In this document: positions 1-7,262 of the stretch, one piece after another
How the letters are laid out: each line of letters begins with the position of its first letter
How positions within the stretch are numbered: the first letter of the stretch is position 1
Assembly (NCBI GenBank): GCA_019310745.1
Contig: JAFDDS010000009.1
Coordinates: forward strand, 1 to 17,357
Direction of reading: 5' to 3'
DNA from: Deltaproteobacteria bacterium
Lineage (GTDB): Bacteria > Desulfobacterota > DSM-4660 > Desulfatiglandales > B25-G16
DNA: 17,357 bases
Made by a program: the position numbers and the translations under genes
Notes under the pieces: generated by a model
What the model was told of the DNA's origin: nothing
Database searches by the model: none
Seen by the model: only the letters and a program-made list of their open reading frames with translations

Positions 1-2
1 AA

Positions 3-239
3 TTAGGTGTGTGGGGTTCAATTATCGGAATGCTCATTGGGCTTTTTATCTTCCCGCCCTGGGGAATGCTCATCGGTGCAATTATAGGAGCGCTGGCTGG
101 AGAAATGGCAGGTGGAAAAAAGGGAAAAAAGGCCTTGCAAGCGAGCTGGGGTGTGTTTGTTGGAAACATCATGGGCATTGGACTAAAACTAGCTTTCTCC
201 GGGGCCATACTTTTCTTGTATATTAAAGAGATGATTTAG
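3..239 (+). CDS. DUF456 family membrane protein, 3' fragment
   Basis: The reading frame is open from the window edge, so the start of the gene lies outside; what remains is the last 78 codons or so. The fragment begins LGVWGSIIGMLIG and holds two glycine-rich hydrophobic segments (about residues 4-32 and 48-72) separated by a short basic stretch, GGKKGKKAL. The alternating small and hydrophobic residues, with a Gly-Gly-Lys-Lys break and a final membrane helix, match the C-terminal half of DUF456 proteins, small inner-membrane proteins of unknown function. GTG at 9 could serve as a start, but it has no ribosome binding site and the homologous sequence continues upstream. The family call is from pattern recognition and the function is unknown. 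Confidence 0.7.
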   Translation, partial: LGVWGSIIGMLIGLFIFPPWGMLIGAIIGALAGEMAGGKKGKKALQASWGVFVGNIMGIGLKLAFSGAILFLYIKEMI

Positions 240-277
240 AAAAAAATAAAAGAATGTATAAAAATATTCATAATTGT

Positions 278-308
278 GCCATAGAGCCTGGTTAGGGGGC
301 CTTATGGC
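278..308 (+). terminator. Possible stem-loop after the DUF456 gene
   Basis: GCCATA (278-283) pairs with TATGGC (303-308). The stem extends inward as GAGCC against GGCCT with one wobble and one mismatch, leaving a loop of about 9 bases. It lies 39 bases after the DUF456 stop. No T-run follows, so it is not a textbook intrinsic terminator; it may be an mRNA 3' end structure. Confidence 0.3.
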
Positions 309-337
309 ATATGGCCAAATGAAAGGTTGACGACTTA

Positions 338-445
338 GTAAAAAGTCCAACTGCTACGTTACGCTTCATCTTTTGTCATTGCGGCGTACTGGTAAGTACG
401 CCTCATTCCTCAAGAATCGCAAGCCTTGCATTTGGAACTTTTTAC
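338..445. repeat. 108-bp imperfect palindromic hairpin element
   Basis: The element begins GTAAAAAGT and ends with its reverse complement ACTTTTTAC (437-445). Its centre is a perfect 8-bp stem, GGCGTACT (383-390) and AGTACGCC (395-402), around the loop GGTA. The intermediate part is only partly complementary. It has no coding capacity of its own. It resembles the interspersed hairpin repeats (REP/MITE-like) that I associate with Desulfobacterota genomes, but I cannot confirm copy number here. Its first 11 bases, GTAAAAAGTCC, recur as the reverse complement at 7236-7246, the outer edge of another palindrome. It lies 53 bases before the amidotransferase start. Confidence 0.6.
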
Positions 446-498
446 TTTGCCGTCCCATTTTTGACTTTTGCGAGTTCATTAAGGTTAGCCTGAGATTT

Positions 499-1224
499 AT
501 GAACAAAATTCTTGTAATAAAAGCTGGAAGCACGTTTCCATTTCTCGTTTCAAAGAGAGGGGATTTTGAGCATTGGATTTTATCTGGAATGCAGATTGAA
601 CCTGAGAGCGCTCTCATAGTTGATGTCTATAGTGGCTCCCCACTTCCTGGGTTTGATGGAATATCTGGCGTTATTATTTCTGGCTCCCATGCAATGGTTG
701 CTGAGCACCCAGATTGGAGTGAGCGAACTGTAGAATGGTTGGTAGGGGCTGCCCTAAAACAGATTCCGATTCTTGGTATTTGCTACGGACACCAATTGCT
801 TGCATACGCTTTAGGGGGAGAGGTGGGAGATAATCCGAATGGCTGTGAATTTGGAACTGTTGAGGTCAACCTGAATGAAAATGCGCGAGGAGATAAGCTT
901 TTTGGTGGTTTTTCCACCCCTCTACTAGCTCATGTGAGCCATACTCAGTCTGTGCTGAGGCTTCCAGACAATGCAACGTTGCTCGCGTCTAGCGATGTGG
1001 ATAAAAATCAGGCATTTGTTGTTGGAAATTCTGCATGGGGCGTTCAATTTCATCCTGAGTTTGATGCAGAGATTGTTATTGAGTATATTAATCAGCACAG
1101 GGACGTATTAGTTCGGGAAAATAAGAATCCTGATCGTATTATTGAAAGATCTTTCAATACTCATCATGGCTCTAAAATATTGAAGCGATTTGTCGAGATA
1201 TTACACGAAAAGATCCCACGATAA
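499..1224 (+). CDS. Class I glutamine amidotransferase (GMP synthase-like GATase domain)
   Basis: The 241-residue protein consists of a single triad-type glutaminase domain. The nucleophile elbow is GICYGHQ with Cys95, and the His and Glu of the triad are in FHPEF (His185, Glu187). The oxyanion-side segment GVIISGS is near residue 57. Such enzymes hydrolyse glutamine and pass ammonia to an acceptor, or act as gamma-glutamyl hydrolases or transferases on small substrates. No synthase domain or partner gene is adjacent, so the acceptor is unknown. ATG 499 was chosen because homology begins at MNKILVIKAGS; the frame is open back to a TTG at 373, but that stretch lies in the hairpin repeat. The ribosome binding site is weak (AAGG 14 bases upstream). 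It is too short and lacks the ATP-PPase domain to be GuaA itself. Confidence 0.85.
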   Translation: MNKILVIKAGSTFPFLVSKRGDFEHWILSGMQIEPESALIVDVYSGSPLPGFDGISGVIISGSHAMVAEHPDWSERTVEWLVGAALKQIPILGICYGHQLLAYALGGEVGDNPNGCEFGTVEVNLNENARGDKLFGGFSTPLLAHVSHTQSVLRLPDNATLLASSDVDKNQAFVVGNSAWGVQFHPEFDAEIVIEYINQHRDVLVRENKNPDRIIERSFNTHHGSKILKRFVEILHEKIPR

Positions 1225-1406
1225 CCTCAAAGGGTCATCTGAGGCTGATGTGGCTGAGCTATACCCACCTCATACGTCTCGAGCATTTATTTTTAGGCAC
1301 AACTCATTGACACCAATACCACCATCATAGGCAAATCCCAGGGCGGCTGTAAAAGAATAATGCACTTTATCGGCTAAAATATTGTTTCTGTGAGATTCAA
1401 AAAACC

Positions 1407-1742
1407 CTATTTTTCATCACCGAGATAATCAGCAAACAGTCCTCTGCTGTGCTCATCTTCATGGCAGTAAACGCACAAATTTTCCCAGTTAGAACCATCA
1501 GAGGGATTATTTCTGTGATTGCCATCTTTATGGTGTACAGTGAGCAGATGCCTGTTTTTGTAAGTAAATTCCCTTCCGCATTTAGCACAGATAAGTCCGT
1601 GAATTTTAAGTGATCGTTCTCTGTAACTGTTGTCTGGGGAATCTTTTTTTCTTGTCTCCCTGAGTAAATCCTCAAAAGATTTATTATCATCTATCTTTCC
1701 TGACCCTGGTCTTTTGTGCACATTGTAAGGTCTGTCTCTCAT
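1407..1742 (-). CDS. HNH endonuclease family protein, YajD-like
   Basis: The 111-residue protein has an N-terminal basic segment (RPYNVHKRPGSG), then a zinc-ribbon-supported HNH fold: CAKC (Cys52, Cys55), the VHHKDGNH stretch with His70-His71, DGSNWENL, and CVYC (Cys90, Cys93) followed by HEDEH. Order and spacing closely match E. coli YajD, a small HNH protein of unknown physiological role. The predicted activity is metal-dependent DNA nicking or cleavage. ATG 1742 is preceded by AGGAGG with a 4-base gap; an in-frame ATG six codons earlier overlaps that ribosome binding site and is less likely. It lies 110 bases downstream of the OmpA-like gene in the same direction and may share its transcript. 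No restriction or toxin partner is visible. Confidence 0.82.
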   Translation of the reverse strand: MRDRPYNVHKRPGSGKIDDNKSFEDLLRETRKKDSPDNSYRERSLKIHGLICAKCGREFTYKNRHLLTVHHKDGNHRNNPSDGSNWENLCVYCHEDEHSRGLFADYLGDEK

Positions 1743-1852
1743 TTTTCCTCCTGGGCACATGAAGGTTCAAATATTGAGCTACTTCTTGCAGGAGTTACGG
1801 ATAAAAACGCAACAAATCTGAAACGTTTTCAGGATCGAAGGCTACCAGCATG

Positions 1853-3325
1853 TTACTGCCCTGTTTCGAACTGCGCCATAATAAGTACATCGATCCGCCG
1901 GTTGATAGCTCGACCTCCTGCTGTCTTGTTGGATGCCAACGGTTGCTGAGATCCGTAGCCGATGGCAGAAATCCTCCCATATGGTATGGTACCATTTGCC
2001 ACAAGATATTCGCGAACAGCTTCCGCTCGCCCTTGAGATAAGCGCTCGTTTTGTTCGTCTGATCCTGTGCTGTCCGTATGTCCTTCGATGACAACTTTCG
2101 GCTGACCAAAGGTACGGATAGCTCGTTGAATTTTGCTGAGTAGTGCGTAATTGCTTGGCACGATAACTTCCTTGCCAACGGGAAATTGCATAGCCCTTAA
2201 ACGTATTACCAGTTGATTGCCCTGTTTATAAACTTCCGCTTCAGTCGGCTTAAAGTAGCTTCGCACATTACTGTAAAATTCATTAAACCGCCTTTCCGCT
2301 GCCAAGCTGTCTTTGGAAGCCTGTTCCTTCCTGATCGTTCTCTCCAAGGAGGAAATTCGTTGCTCCATGTCCTGTATTTCTGCCTGGAGGACCTTTTCTT
2401 TACCGACCATGTATTGGTAGTCTTCCTGCAGCGTGGTAACCGAGTCAAGAATGTTTTCTACCTGTGTCTCGAAATTTTCGTCACGGATATCAGTCGCGGA
2501 AAGTCTTTTTGTCATCTTATGGAGCATTGCTTCGAACCAAAGTGTTATATCCTCGGGGTGCATCGTTTCGATCTTCTCACTCTGTCGCATCACTTGATGA
2601 AGACGACGAGCCTGAAAGAGCGCCTCACTCGCATGTTCGTCAATCTTTCCCTTTTCGTAACGCTGTTCGGAGATAAATGCATCAACATCACTCAGCTTAT
2701 CTTGCGCAACTGTAAACATCTTTGGCGCGATTTTTTTTGCTCCCCTTTCTTTTGCTTCATTGATCAGCTTGCTAACCTCTACAAGGATGCCTTTAATTGC
2801 TCGCAACTCGAGCCTGTCAAAAGCTCTGATGACTTTTCCCCTATTCTTCAGGGCCCAAGGCAGATTGTTTTTCTCAATCGCTTTTGTAAGCTCGAGGAAT
2901 TGTTCATCCGCTTCAGCATAATCCTCTTTAAAGTTGCTGGCACCCGCAGCCTGAGCACGCTCACGAGCTTTGATGACACCGGGCAGTGCAGCTTTTACTC
3001 GTTTACCCGTGTCTTCGGCACGCTGGAGTTGCGCCCGTCCATAGTTGACCTTTTGTAAAAATTCAGAAGGCCTCTCTCCAGACTTCAGTCCTTTTTTGGC
3101 CTCAAAAAGGGATGCCTCGGCCTTACCAAACCACGATGGTGACAAGACATTCAGCTGATTCATTCTCGCATTGGCGATGTCTTGGTCCAAGCGGTTCACT
3201 TGCTCTATGGGATCTTCTGACATAGTAATTGGCGCCACCTGCAGCTTGCTCGCTGCGCAGGCACCCAGAAAACACACTGCGGTTGTGAGCAGTGCCATGA
3301 TTCCAATTTTTTTACTAATCAACAT
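1853..3325 (-). CDS. OmpA-family outer membrane lipoprotein with long helical N-terminal region
   Basis: The protein is 490 residues. The first 23 form a lipoprotein signal: MLISKK, a hydrophobic core, and the lipobox LGAC with Cys23. Residues about 30-350 are strongly helical and charged (DUF4398-like at the start, coiled coil near 300-350). The C-terminal 120 residues are an OmpA/MotB peptidoglycan-binding domain containing VVIEGHTDSTG and NERLSQGRAEAV. The diaminopimelate-binding Asp418 and Arg433 are 15 residues apart, as in characterised OmpA-like domains. It should anchor the outer membrane to the cell wall. ATG 3325 follows AGGAGG with a 6-base gap; an upstream in-frame ATG at 3364 would add a charged extension before the signal peptide and is less likely. 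The HNH gene follows on the same strand. Confidence 0.9.
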   Translation of the reverse strand: MLISKKIGIMALLTTAVCFLGACAASKLQVAPITMSEDPIEQVNRLDQDIANARMNQLNVLSPSWFGKAEASLFEAKKGLKSGERPSEFLQKVNYGRAQLQRAEDTGKRVKAALPGVIKARERAQAAGASNFKEDYAEADEQFLELTKAIEKNNLPWALKNRGKVIRAFDRLELRAIKGILVEVSKLINEAKERGAKKIAPKMFTVAQDKLSDVDAFISEQRYEKGKIDEHASEALFQARRLHQVMRQSEKIETMHPEDITLWFEAMLHKMTKRLSATDIRDENFETQVENILDSVTTLQEDYQYMVGKEKVLQAEIQDMEQRISSLERTIRKEQASKDSLAAERRFNEFYSNVRSYFKPTEAEVYKQGNQLVIRLRAMQFPVGKEVIVPSNYALLSKIQRAIRTFGQPKVVIEGHTDSTGSDEQNERLSQGRAEAVREYLVANGTIPYGRISAIGYGSQQPLASNKTAGGRAINRRIDVLIMAQFETGQ

Positions 3326-3586
3326 CTTCTTCCTCCTTTTACGTAACGTGAGTAATATATCCATTTATATCAAATTTAGAGATCAAGTGCCAGAAAAAAC
3401 AGGGTATGTTATATACTGAAATTCCTGTAATCTTACTACGTATAGTAGTTGTAATCATCAAAAAAATCGGATACAATCTATTACACAAGTCTGGAAAGCC
3501 GAAAGCTTTCAATGTAGAGGCCGACCGTAAAGATAACAAATCATTCCAGCGAGCCCATAAGCCTGCACCGCTAAGGGTTGATCATC

Positions 3587-3862
3587 ATGCAGAGCAGTAA
3601 GGTTTTGCAATATCTTGAAGATCTTGCGTTTAAATTGGGGATTGAGATTGTCAATGAAAAATTGGGAGGGACAGATTATTACGCTAAGGGTGGCCTCTGT
3701 AAAGTCAAGGGGGCCTACAAGATTTTTATGGACCCTTCTGCGCCACTACCGGTCCAAATAGACATTTTAGCCCGGTCATTGTCTTCCTTCCACACAGAGG
3801 AAGTCTATCTTCTCCCCTTTATCAGAGAGATCCTGGAAAAGGCCCAAAAGTCCCAACAGTGA
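3587..3862 (+). CDS. Small conserved-looking protein of unknown function (91 aa)
   Basis: The ORF has 91 codons and starts at ATG 3587, with AAGGG about nine bases upstream; a TTG three codons earlier has no spacing to that site. The protein is compact and mixed alpha/beta in appearance: an N-terminal helix (VLQYLEDLAFKLGIEI), a central GGLCKVKGAYKIFMD strand-turn segment (near residues 33-47) and a C-terminal helix (PFIREILEKAQK). It has no signal peptide or membrane segment. The central motif and the LARSLSSF segment look like a constrained fold, and I believe related small proteins occur in other sulfate reducers, but I cannot name the family. It is divergently arranged with the OmpA-like gene across a 261-base gap. 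Confidence 0.7.
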   Translation: MQSSKVLQYLEDLAFKLGIEIVNEKLGGTDYYAKGGLCKVKGAYKIFMDPSAPLPVQIDILARSLSSFHTEEVYLLPFIREILEKAQKSQQ

Positions 3863-4125
3863 GACTGCCTATTGCTATTTAAATTGTGGTGAATCCATTG
3901 TGGATTCCAAAAAGTCCCATTTTGACGGTTTTTCATACATTTGAATTCAATAACATCAGCGATTTACAAAGCTAAGTGCTTCGATTCGCAAATACCATAA
4001 CGTATTCTAATGAGTATTATCTTTGCGATTGTCTTCGACCCAGAGCGACTCGAGCCGAATGGAGTAAATAAATACGTCATCGAATTTATGAATCGAGTGA
4101 CTAAGGATTGTGAGTTTCATGTTTT

Positions 4126-4154
4126 TTGACAGTCTCAAGGCTCATCTGTAATGA
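4126..4154 (+). promoter_or_regulatory. Candidate sigma-70 promoter with no adjacent gene
   Basis: TTGACA (4126-4131) is followed after 17 bases by TAATGA (4149-4154). The -35 is perfect and the spacing ideal. The next gene starts 588 bases downstream, so if active it would make a long leader or a non-coding transcript. Confidence 0.3.
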
Positions 4155-4585
4155 ATGTATGTGGATTGCGAGCCCTACGTTTGACAAGAAAGATATATTT
4201 ATTAAAAAGAGTCTAATCGTAATATAGGCCTCTTCCATTTTGACGTGCACTTGGCAAACATATCAATCATTTATCTCGAATAAACCCATACGGAAGGCCA
4301 GATATTTCTTGACTTGGAAATCGTTTTGCTATTTTTATAGCTGAAGGCTTTTCCTTTAAGCAGTTAAAGAGTCCTTGCCAAAACCTGACAATTTTTATCA
4401 CCCTCGTTAAAAAATATGGGTTATGTAAAGTCTTCTTAATGCCTATCAAGAGAGGTTATCCACGGGAGAAGCCCTTAAAATTTGCCTCATTATCTTCAAA
4501 AAAGGACTTTGGATTTGGTGCCTATATAAACACCTTTAATCAGCCTGCCTTTTGGCCGATTCGAAGGTTTTTCATCATTATTATA

Positions 4586-4613
4586 TTGCATTAGTGATAT
4601 CCTGTAGTATAAA
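4586..4613 (+). promoter_or_regulatory. Candidate promoter for the radical SAM gene
   Basis: TTGCAT (4586-4591) and TATAAA (4608-4613) are separated by 16 bases. A transcript from here would have a leader of about 120 bases before the GTG start at 4742. It is a sequence match only. Confidence 0.35.
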
Positions 4614-4741
4614 AAATATATGGATTAATTTGTATACATACCCATGCTGGTGGTATTGTTGAACCAGTTAATGCATAAACACATTAGTTTGAATACTTTT
4701 GTCGCTTTCTAACGAAAACACGAATAAGGGAGAAACACAGC

Positions 4742-6223
4742 GTGAAAATACTTCTTGTATATCCAAAGTATATTAATACCTTCTGGGGTTTTAAGGATGC
4801 CTTAAAATTTATCTCAAAAAAGGCAACTCACCCACCATTGGGGTTGTTGACGGTCGCAGCAATGCTGCCAAGGGAGTGGGAGAAAAAACTTGTAGATATG
4901 AATGTCAACACACTAAGGGACAAAGATCTTGAATGGGCTGATTATGTATTTATTAGCGCTATGTCTATCCAAAAGGAATCGGTAAAAGAAGTCATTAGCA
5001 GGTGCAAGAAAATGGGTATCAAGACTGTTGCCGGTGGCCCCCTCTTTACGACTGGATACGAAGAGTTCGAAGATGTGGATCATTTTGTGCTTAACGAGGC
5101 AGAAATTACACTTCCAATCTTTGTAGCGGATTTAAAAAATGGATGTGCTCACCATATGTATTCCTCTAAGGAATTCCCAGATATGCAAAAAACGCCTATT
5201 CCACTCTGGGGACTTATCAATATGAAGGAATATGCAACAATGAGTATCCAGTATTCCCGAGGCTGCCCTTTTAATTGTGAATTCTGCAATATCACAGCGC
5301 TTTACGGGCATAAGGTGCGCACAAAGAGCACAGCCCAAATCATGAGCGAATTAGAAAATATTTATTCCCAGGGCTGGAGAGGTGATGTATTTTTTGTTGA
5401 TGATAATTTTATAGGAAAGAAGAGAAGGTTAAAAAAGGATATTTTGCCTGCTATAATTGAATGGATGGAAAGAAAAAGACACCCCTTTCCTTTTAATACA
5501 GAGGCATCTATAGATCTTTCTGACGATGGGGAACTCATGGAGTTGATGGTTAAGGCAGGGTTTAATTCCGTATTTGTAGGCATTGAGACACCAAACGAGG
5601 AAAGCCTGGCAGAATGCAATAAGGTTCAGAATAAGAATCGTGATTTGTTGGCCTGCGTAAAAAAGATCCAGAGGTTTGGTTTGCAGGTACAGGGAGGATT
5701 CATTGTAGGCTTTGATAATGATCCTCCTTCAATTTTTGAAAGGCTTAGTGCATTTATCCAGGAAAGTGGGATTGTCACTGCCATGGTGGGATTGTTAAAT
5801 GCTCCTCGCAGCACCAAACTCCACCAACGACTTGTAAAAGAGGGCAGGCTATTGAAGGATGTGTCAGGTGACAATACAGATTTTTCGATCAATTTTATCC
5901 CTAAAATGGATCACGAAATACTCATTAATGGTTATAAAAAGATCATTAGCAGAATCTATTCCCCTGAGCCTTACTATGAACGAGTGAGGGAATTTTTACG
6001 ACACTATAAGCCATTGGGAAAAAGGACATTTCACTTTCATTTCAACTATATTGGGGCATTCTTCAAATCTATCTTATTCCTGGGCATAATAGAGCGAGAA
6101 AGGATTCATTACTGGAAGCTCTTTTTCTGGTCTTTATTCAGACGTCCCCAGGTTTTCCATCTGGCAATCACGTTTACCATTTACGGTTTTCATTTTCGAA
6201 AGATTTTCGAAAATTGTTTGTGA
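4742..6223 (+). CDS. B12-binding-domain radical SAM protein with DUF4070-like C-terminus
   Basis: The protein is 493 residues. Residues about 1-135 form a cobalamin-binding Rossmann-like domain (MKILLVYPKY, then VFISAMSIQ and AGGPLFTTG), but the classical DxHxxG cobalamin motif is not evident. The radical SAM core follows with CPFNCEFC supplying the CX3CX2C cluster ligands Cys175, Cys179 and Cys182, then VFFVDDNFIG and FVGIETPNEESL. The C-terminus is basic, aromatic and hydrophobic, like the DUF4070 group that includes the hopanoid methylases HpnP and HpnR. It is likely a class B methyltransferase or related enzyme on a lipid or other hydrophobic substrate; no hopanoid genes are nearby, so the substrate is open. 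The GTG start follows AAGGGAG at good spacing. It appears to be a single-gene unit. Confidence 0.85.
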   Translation: MKILLVYPKYINTFWGFKDALKFISKKATHPPLGLLTVAAMLPREWEKKLVDMNVNTLRDKDLEWADYVFISAMSIQKESVKEVISRCKKMGIKTVAGGPLFTTGYEEFEDVDHFVLNEAEITLPIFVADLKNGCAHHMYSSKEFPDMQKTPIPLWGLINMKEYATMSIQYSRGCPFNCEFCNITALYGHKVRTKSTAQIMSELENIYSQGWRGDVFFVDDNFIGKKRRLKKDILPAIIEWMERKRHPFPFNTEASIDLSDDGELMELMVKAGFNSVFVGIETPNEESLAECNKVQNKNRDLLACVKKIQRFGLQVQGGFIVGFDNDPPSIFERLSAFIQESGIVTAMVGLLNAPRSTKLHQRLVKEGRLLKDVSGDNTDFSINFIPKMDHEILINGYKKIISRIYSPEPYYERVREFLRHYKPLGKRTFHFHFNYIGAFFKSILFLGIIERERIHYWKLFFWSLFRRPQVFHLAITFTIYGFHFRKIFENCL

Positions 6224-6374
6224 AATATTCACAAAGAGACACTTTCCTACCAAAGCATAAGAGGTTTCTCCGCAGGCAGATTCACTCACATTCTTGTTTT
6301 GCAAAAACTTTTTTTTGCTGGATAGATAGTCAGAATTGCAGTATAACTTTTCACGATAAAAAAAGGAGGGTACA

Positions 6375-6665
6375 ATGAAGATCTATGTAGGAAGTTTATC
6401 CTACAAGGCCACCGAAGAGGACCTTAAAAAGGAGTTTGAGGGTTTCGGGCAAGTCGAATCCGTCAATATTATTAAGGACAGGTATAGTGGAGAATCAAGA
6501 GGATTTGGATTTGTTGAGATGCTCAATAAAGATGAAGCCCAATCTGCTATTGAAGGCCTGAATGGTAGGGAGTTGAAGGGGAGGAAGATTAGTGTGAATG
6601 AGGCTCGCCCTCGCTCTGAAGGTTACAGTGGTGGAGGAAGACGGGGTGGTGGTCGGCGCTACTAG
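6375..6665 (+). CDS. RRM-domain RNA-binding protein, glycine/arginine-rich tail
   Basis: The 96-residue protein is one RNA recognition motif plus a short tail. RNP-2 is IYVGSL (residues 3-8) and RNP-1 is RGFGFVEM (42-49), both with the aromatic residues that stack on RNA bases. The last 15 residues are SGGGRRGGGRRY, the RGG-like tail found in cyanobacterial and proteobacterial Rbp proteins. Such proteins bind single-stranded RNA and are often cold- or stress-induced. The ATG is preceded by AAAGGAGG at good spacing. The 151-base gap from the radical SAM stop suggests its own promoter and an AT-rich leader. Confidence 0.92.
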   Translation: MKIYVGSLSYKATEEDLKKEFEGFGQVESVNIIKDRYSGESRGFGFVEMLNKDEAQSAIEGLNGRELKGRKISVNEARPRSEGYSGGGRRGGGRRY

Positions 6666-6729
6666 CCAGCGGCACTATGCAATATAGCGTAATAATAAAA
6701 CTTTCCTGATCTCCAAAATAACTATAATA

Positions 6730-6768
6730 AATCCTTTTTATCCCACATGAGTAGAAAGGAAAAGGATT
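6730..6768 (+). terminator. Possible stem-loop downstream of the RRM gene
   Basis: AATCCTTTT (6730-6738) and AAAAGGATT (6760-6768) form a perfect 9-bp stem around a 21-base loop, 65 bases after the RRM stop. No T-run follows, so it may be an mRNA 3' end or processing structure rather than a canonical terminator. Confidence 0.35.
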
Positions 6769-6886
6769 AATAACCCAAAGAAGTCATGTAGAATACCATT
6801 CATGAGGGGTATCACTACCAAAAGATGGAAACAAAAATTTCGTCAAACACACCACGAGCTCTTTTATCTCTCATCATTCTGACCAA

Positions 6887-7249
6887 CTCGTAAAAAATCT
6901 TTTGCGAGCGATTTTGGTCACTTCTGGAAAAAGATTCATAAAATGCTGAGTGTTAAAATCGCCAAACTGTGTAAGGAGCATGTGTATGTCTTTTTTTGTA
7001 ATGCCCTATAAATTCACAGTAGTGGGCCGTTTCAAAATGGTGCAAAGCAACGTGCCCTTGTCTTCTATTGCTCCGTACATATGCACCTTTTTGAAACACC
7101 CCTGAACGGGCCTTTGTTTTGGGCATTTGACAAAAAAAGACATACACATGCTCCTTCTCAGGACCTTAGGCCAAGTTTTTGGCGATTAGCGAAGCATTTC
7201 ATGAATCCCAAACCGGGCATCATGAGCGAGCAAAAGGACTTTTTACGAG
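6887..7249. mobile_element. 363-bp nested palindromic element (MITE-like), family copy 1
   Basis: The core arms at 6973-6999 and 7130-7156 are perfect 27-base inverted repeats, beginning AAGGAGCATGTG. Inside them AATGCCC (7000-7006) pairs with GGGCATT (7121-7127), and a further arm around GTTTCAAAAtGGTGCA pairs with its partner near 7085-7100. Outside them imperfect arms extend to CTCGTAAAAA (6887) and its complement ending CGAG (7249). The apical loop contains TTGTCTTCTA. It encodes no transposase. The second copy at 16705-16888 shares the GAGCAT-ATGTCTTTTTTT arm and the loop motif. Palindromic, non-coding, dispersed and intergenic, it fits a non-autonomous element, perhaps mobilised by a REP-associated (Y1) transposase elsewhere. 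Confidence 0.7.
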
Positions 7250-7262
7250 ACTATCATTCTTT

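Larger units (their letters stand above)
3863..4741. other. Long gene-poor region (879 bp)
   Basis: I see no convincing gene on either strand. It is AT-rich with frequent stops. A short inverted repeat (GAATCCA, TTG, TGGATTC) lies at about 3890-3910, just after the upstream gene, without a T-run. GTCCCATTTTGAC at 3914-3926 resembles the sequence flanking the hairpin repeat near 450-465, so a decayed repeat fragment is possible. Two promoter-like pairs (4126-4154 and 4586-4613) are listed separately. Confidence 0.5.
6666..7262. other. Intergenic region dominated by palindromic repeats
   Basis: The 597 bases between the RRM and HAD genes contain no coding sequence I can support. They hold the stem-loop at 6730-6768 and the 363-bp palindrome at 6887-7249. 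The palindrome ends only 13 bases before the HAD start codon. Confidence 0.6.

Noticed and set aside
373..498. N-terminal extension of the amidotransferase to a TTG
   Set aside because: The extension is translation of the hairpin repeat and its flank; homology to the GATase fold begins at ATG 499.
2213..3058. 281-codon open frame on the plus strand
   Set aside because: It is antisense to the well-supported OmpA-like lipoprotein gene, has no ribosome binding site and encodes a low-complexity Phe/Leu-rich product.
3360..3400. Sigma-54-like TGGCAC on the minus strand upstream of the OmpA-like gene
   Set aside because: The required GC at the -12 position is missing at correct spacing.
4267..4449. 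60-codon minus-strand open frame in the long gap
   Set aside because: TTG start without a Shine-Dalgarno, no recognisable motif, AT-rich random-looking composition.
6887..7249. CRISPR or tRNA-like structure
   Set aside because: Arms are inverted, not direct repeats with spacers, and no cloverleaf or CCA-type end is seen.
7179..7262. N-terminal extension of the HAD hydrolase
   Set aside because: It lies in the outer arm of the palindromic element; HAD motif I is correctly placed from ATG 7263.
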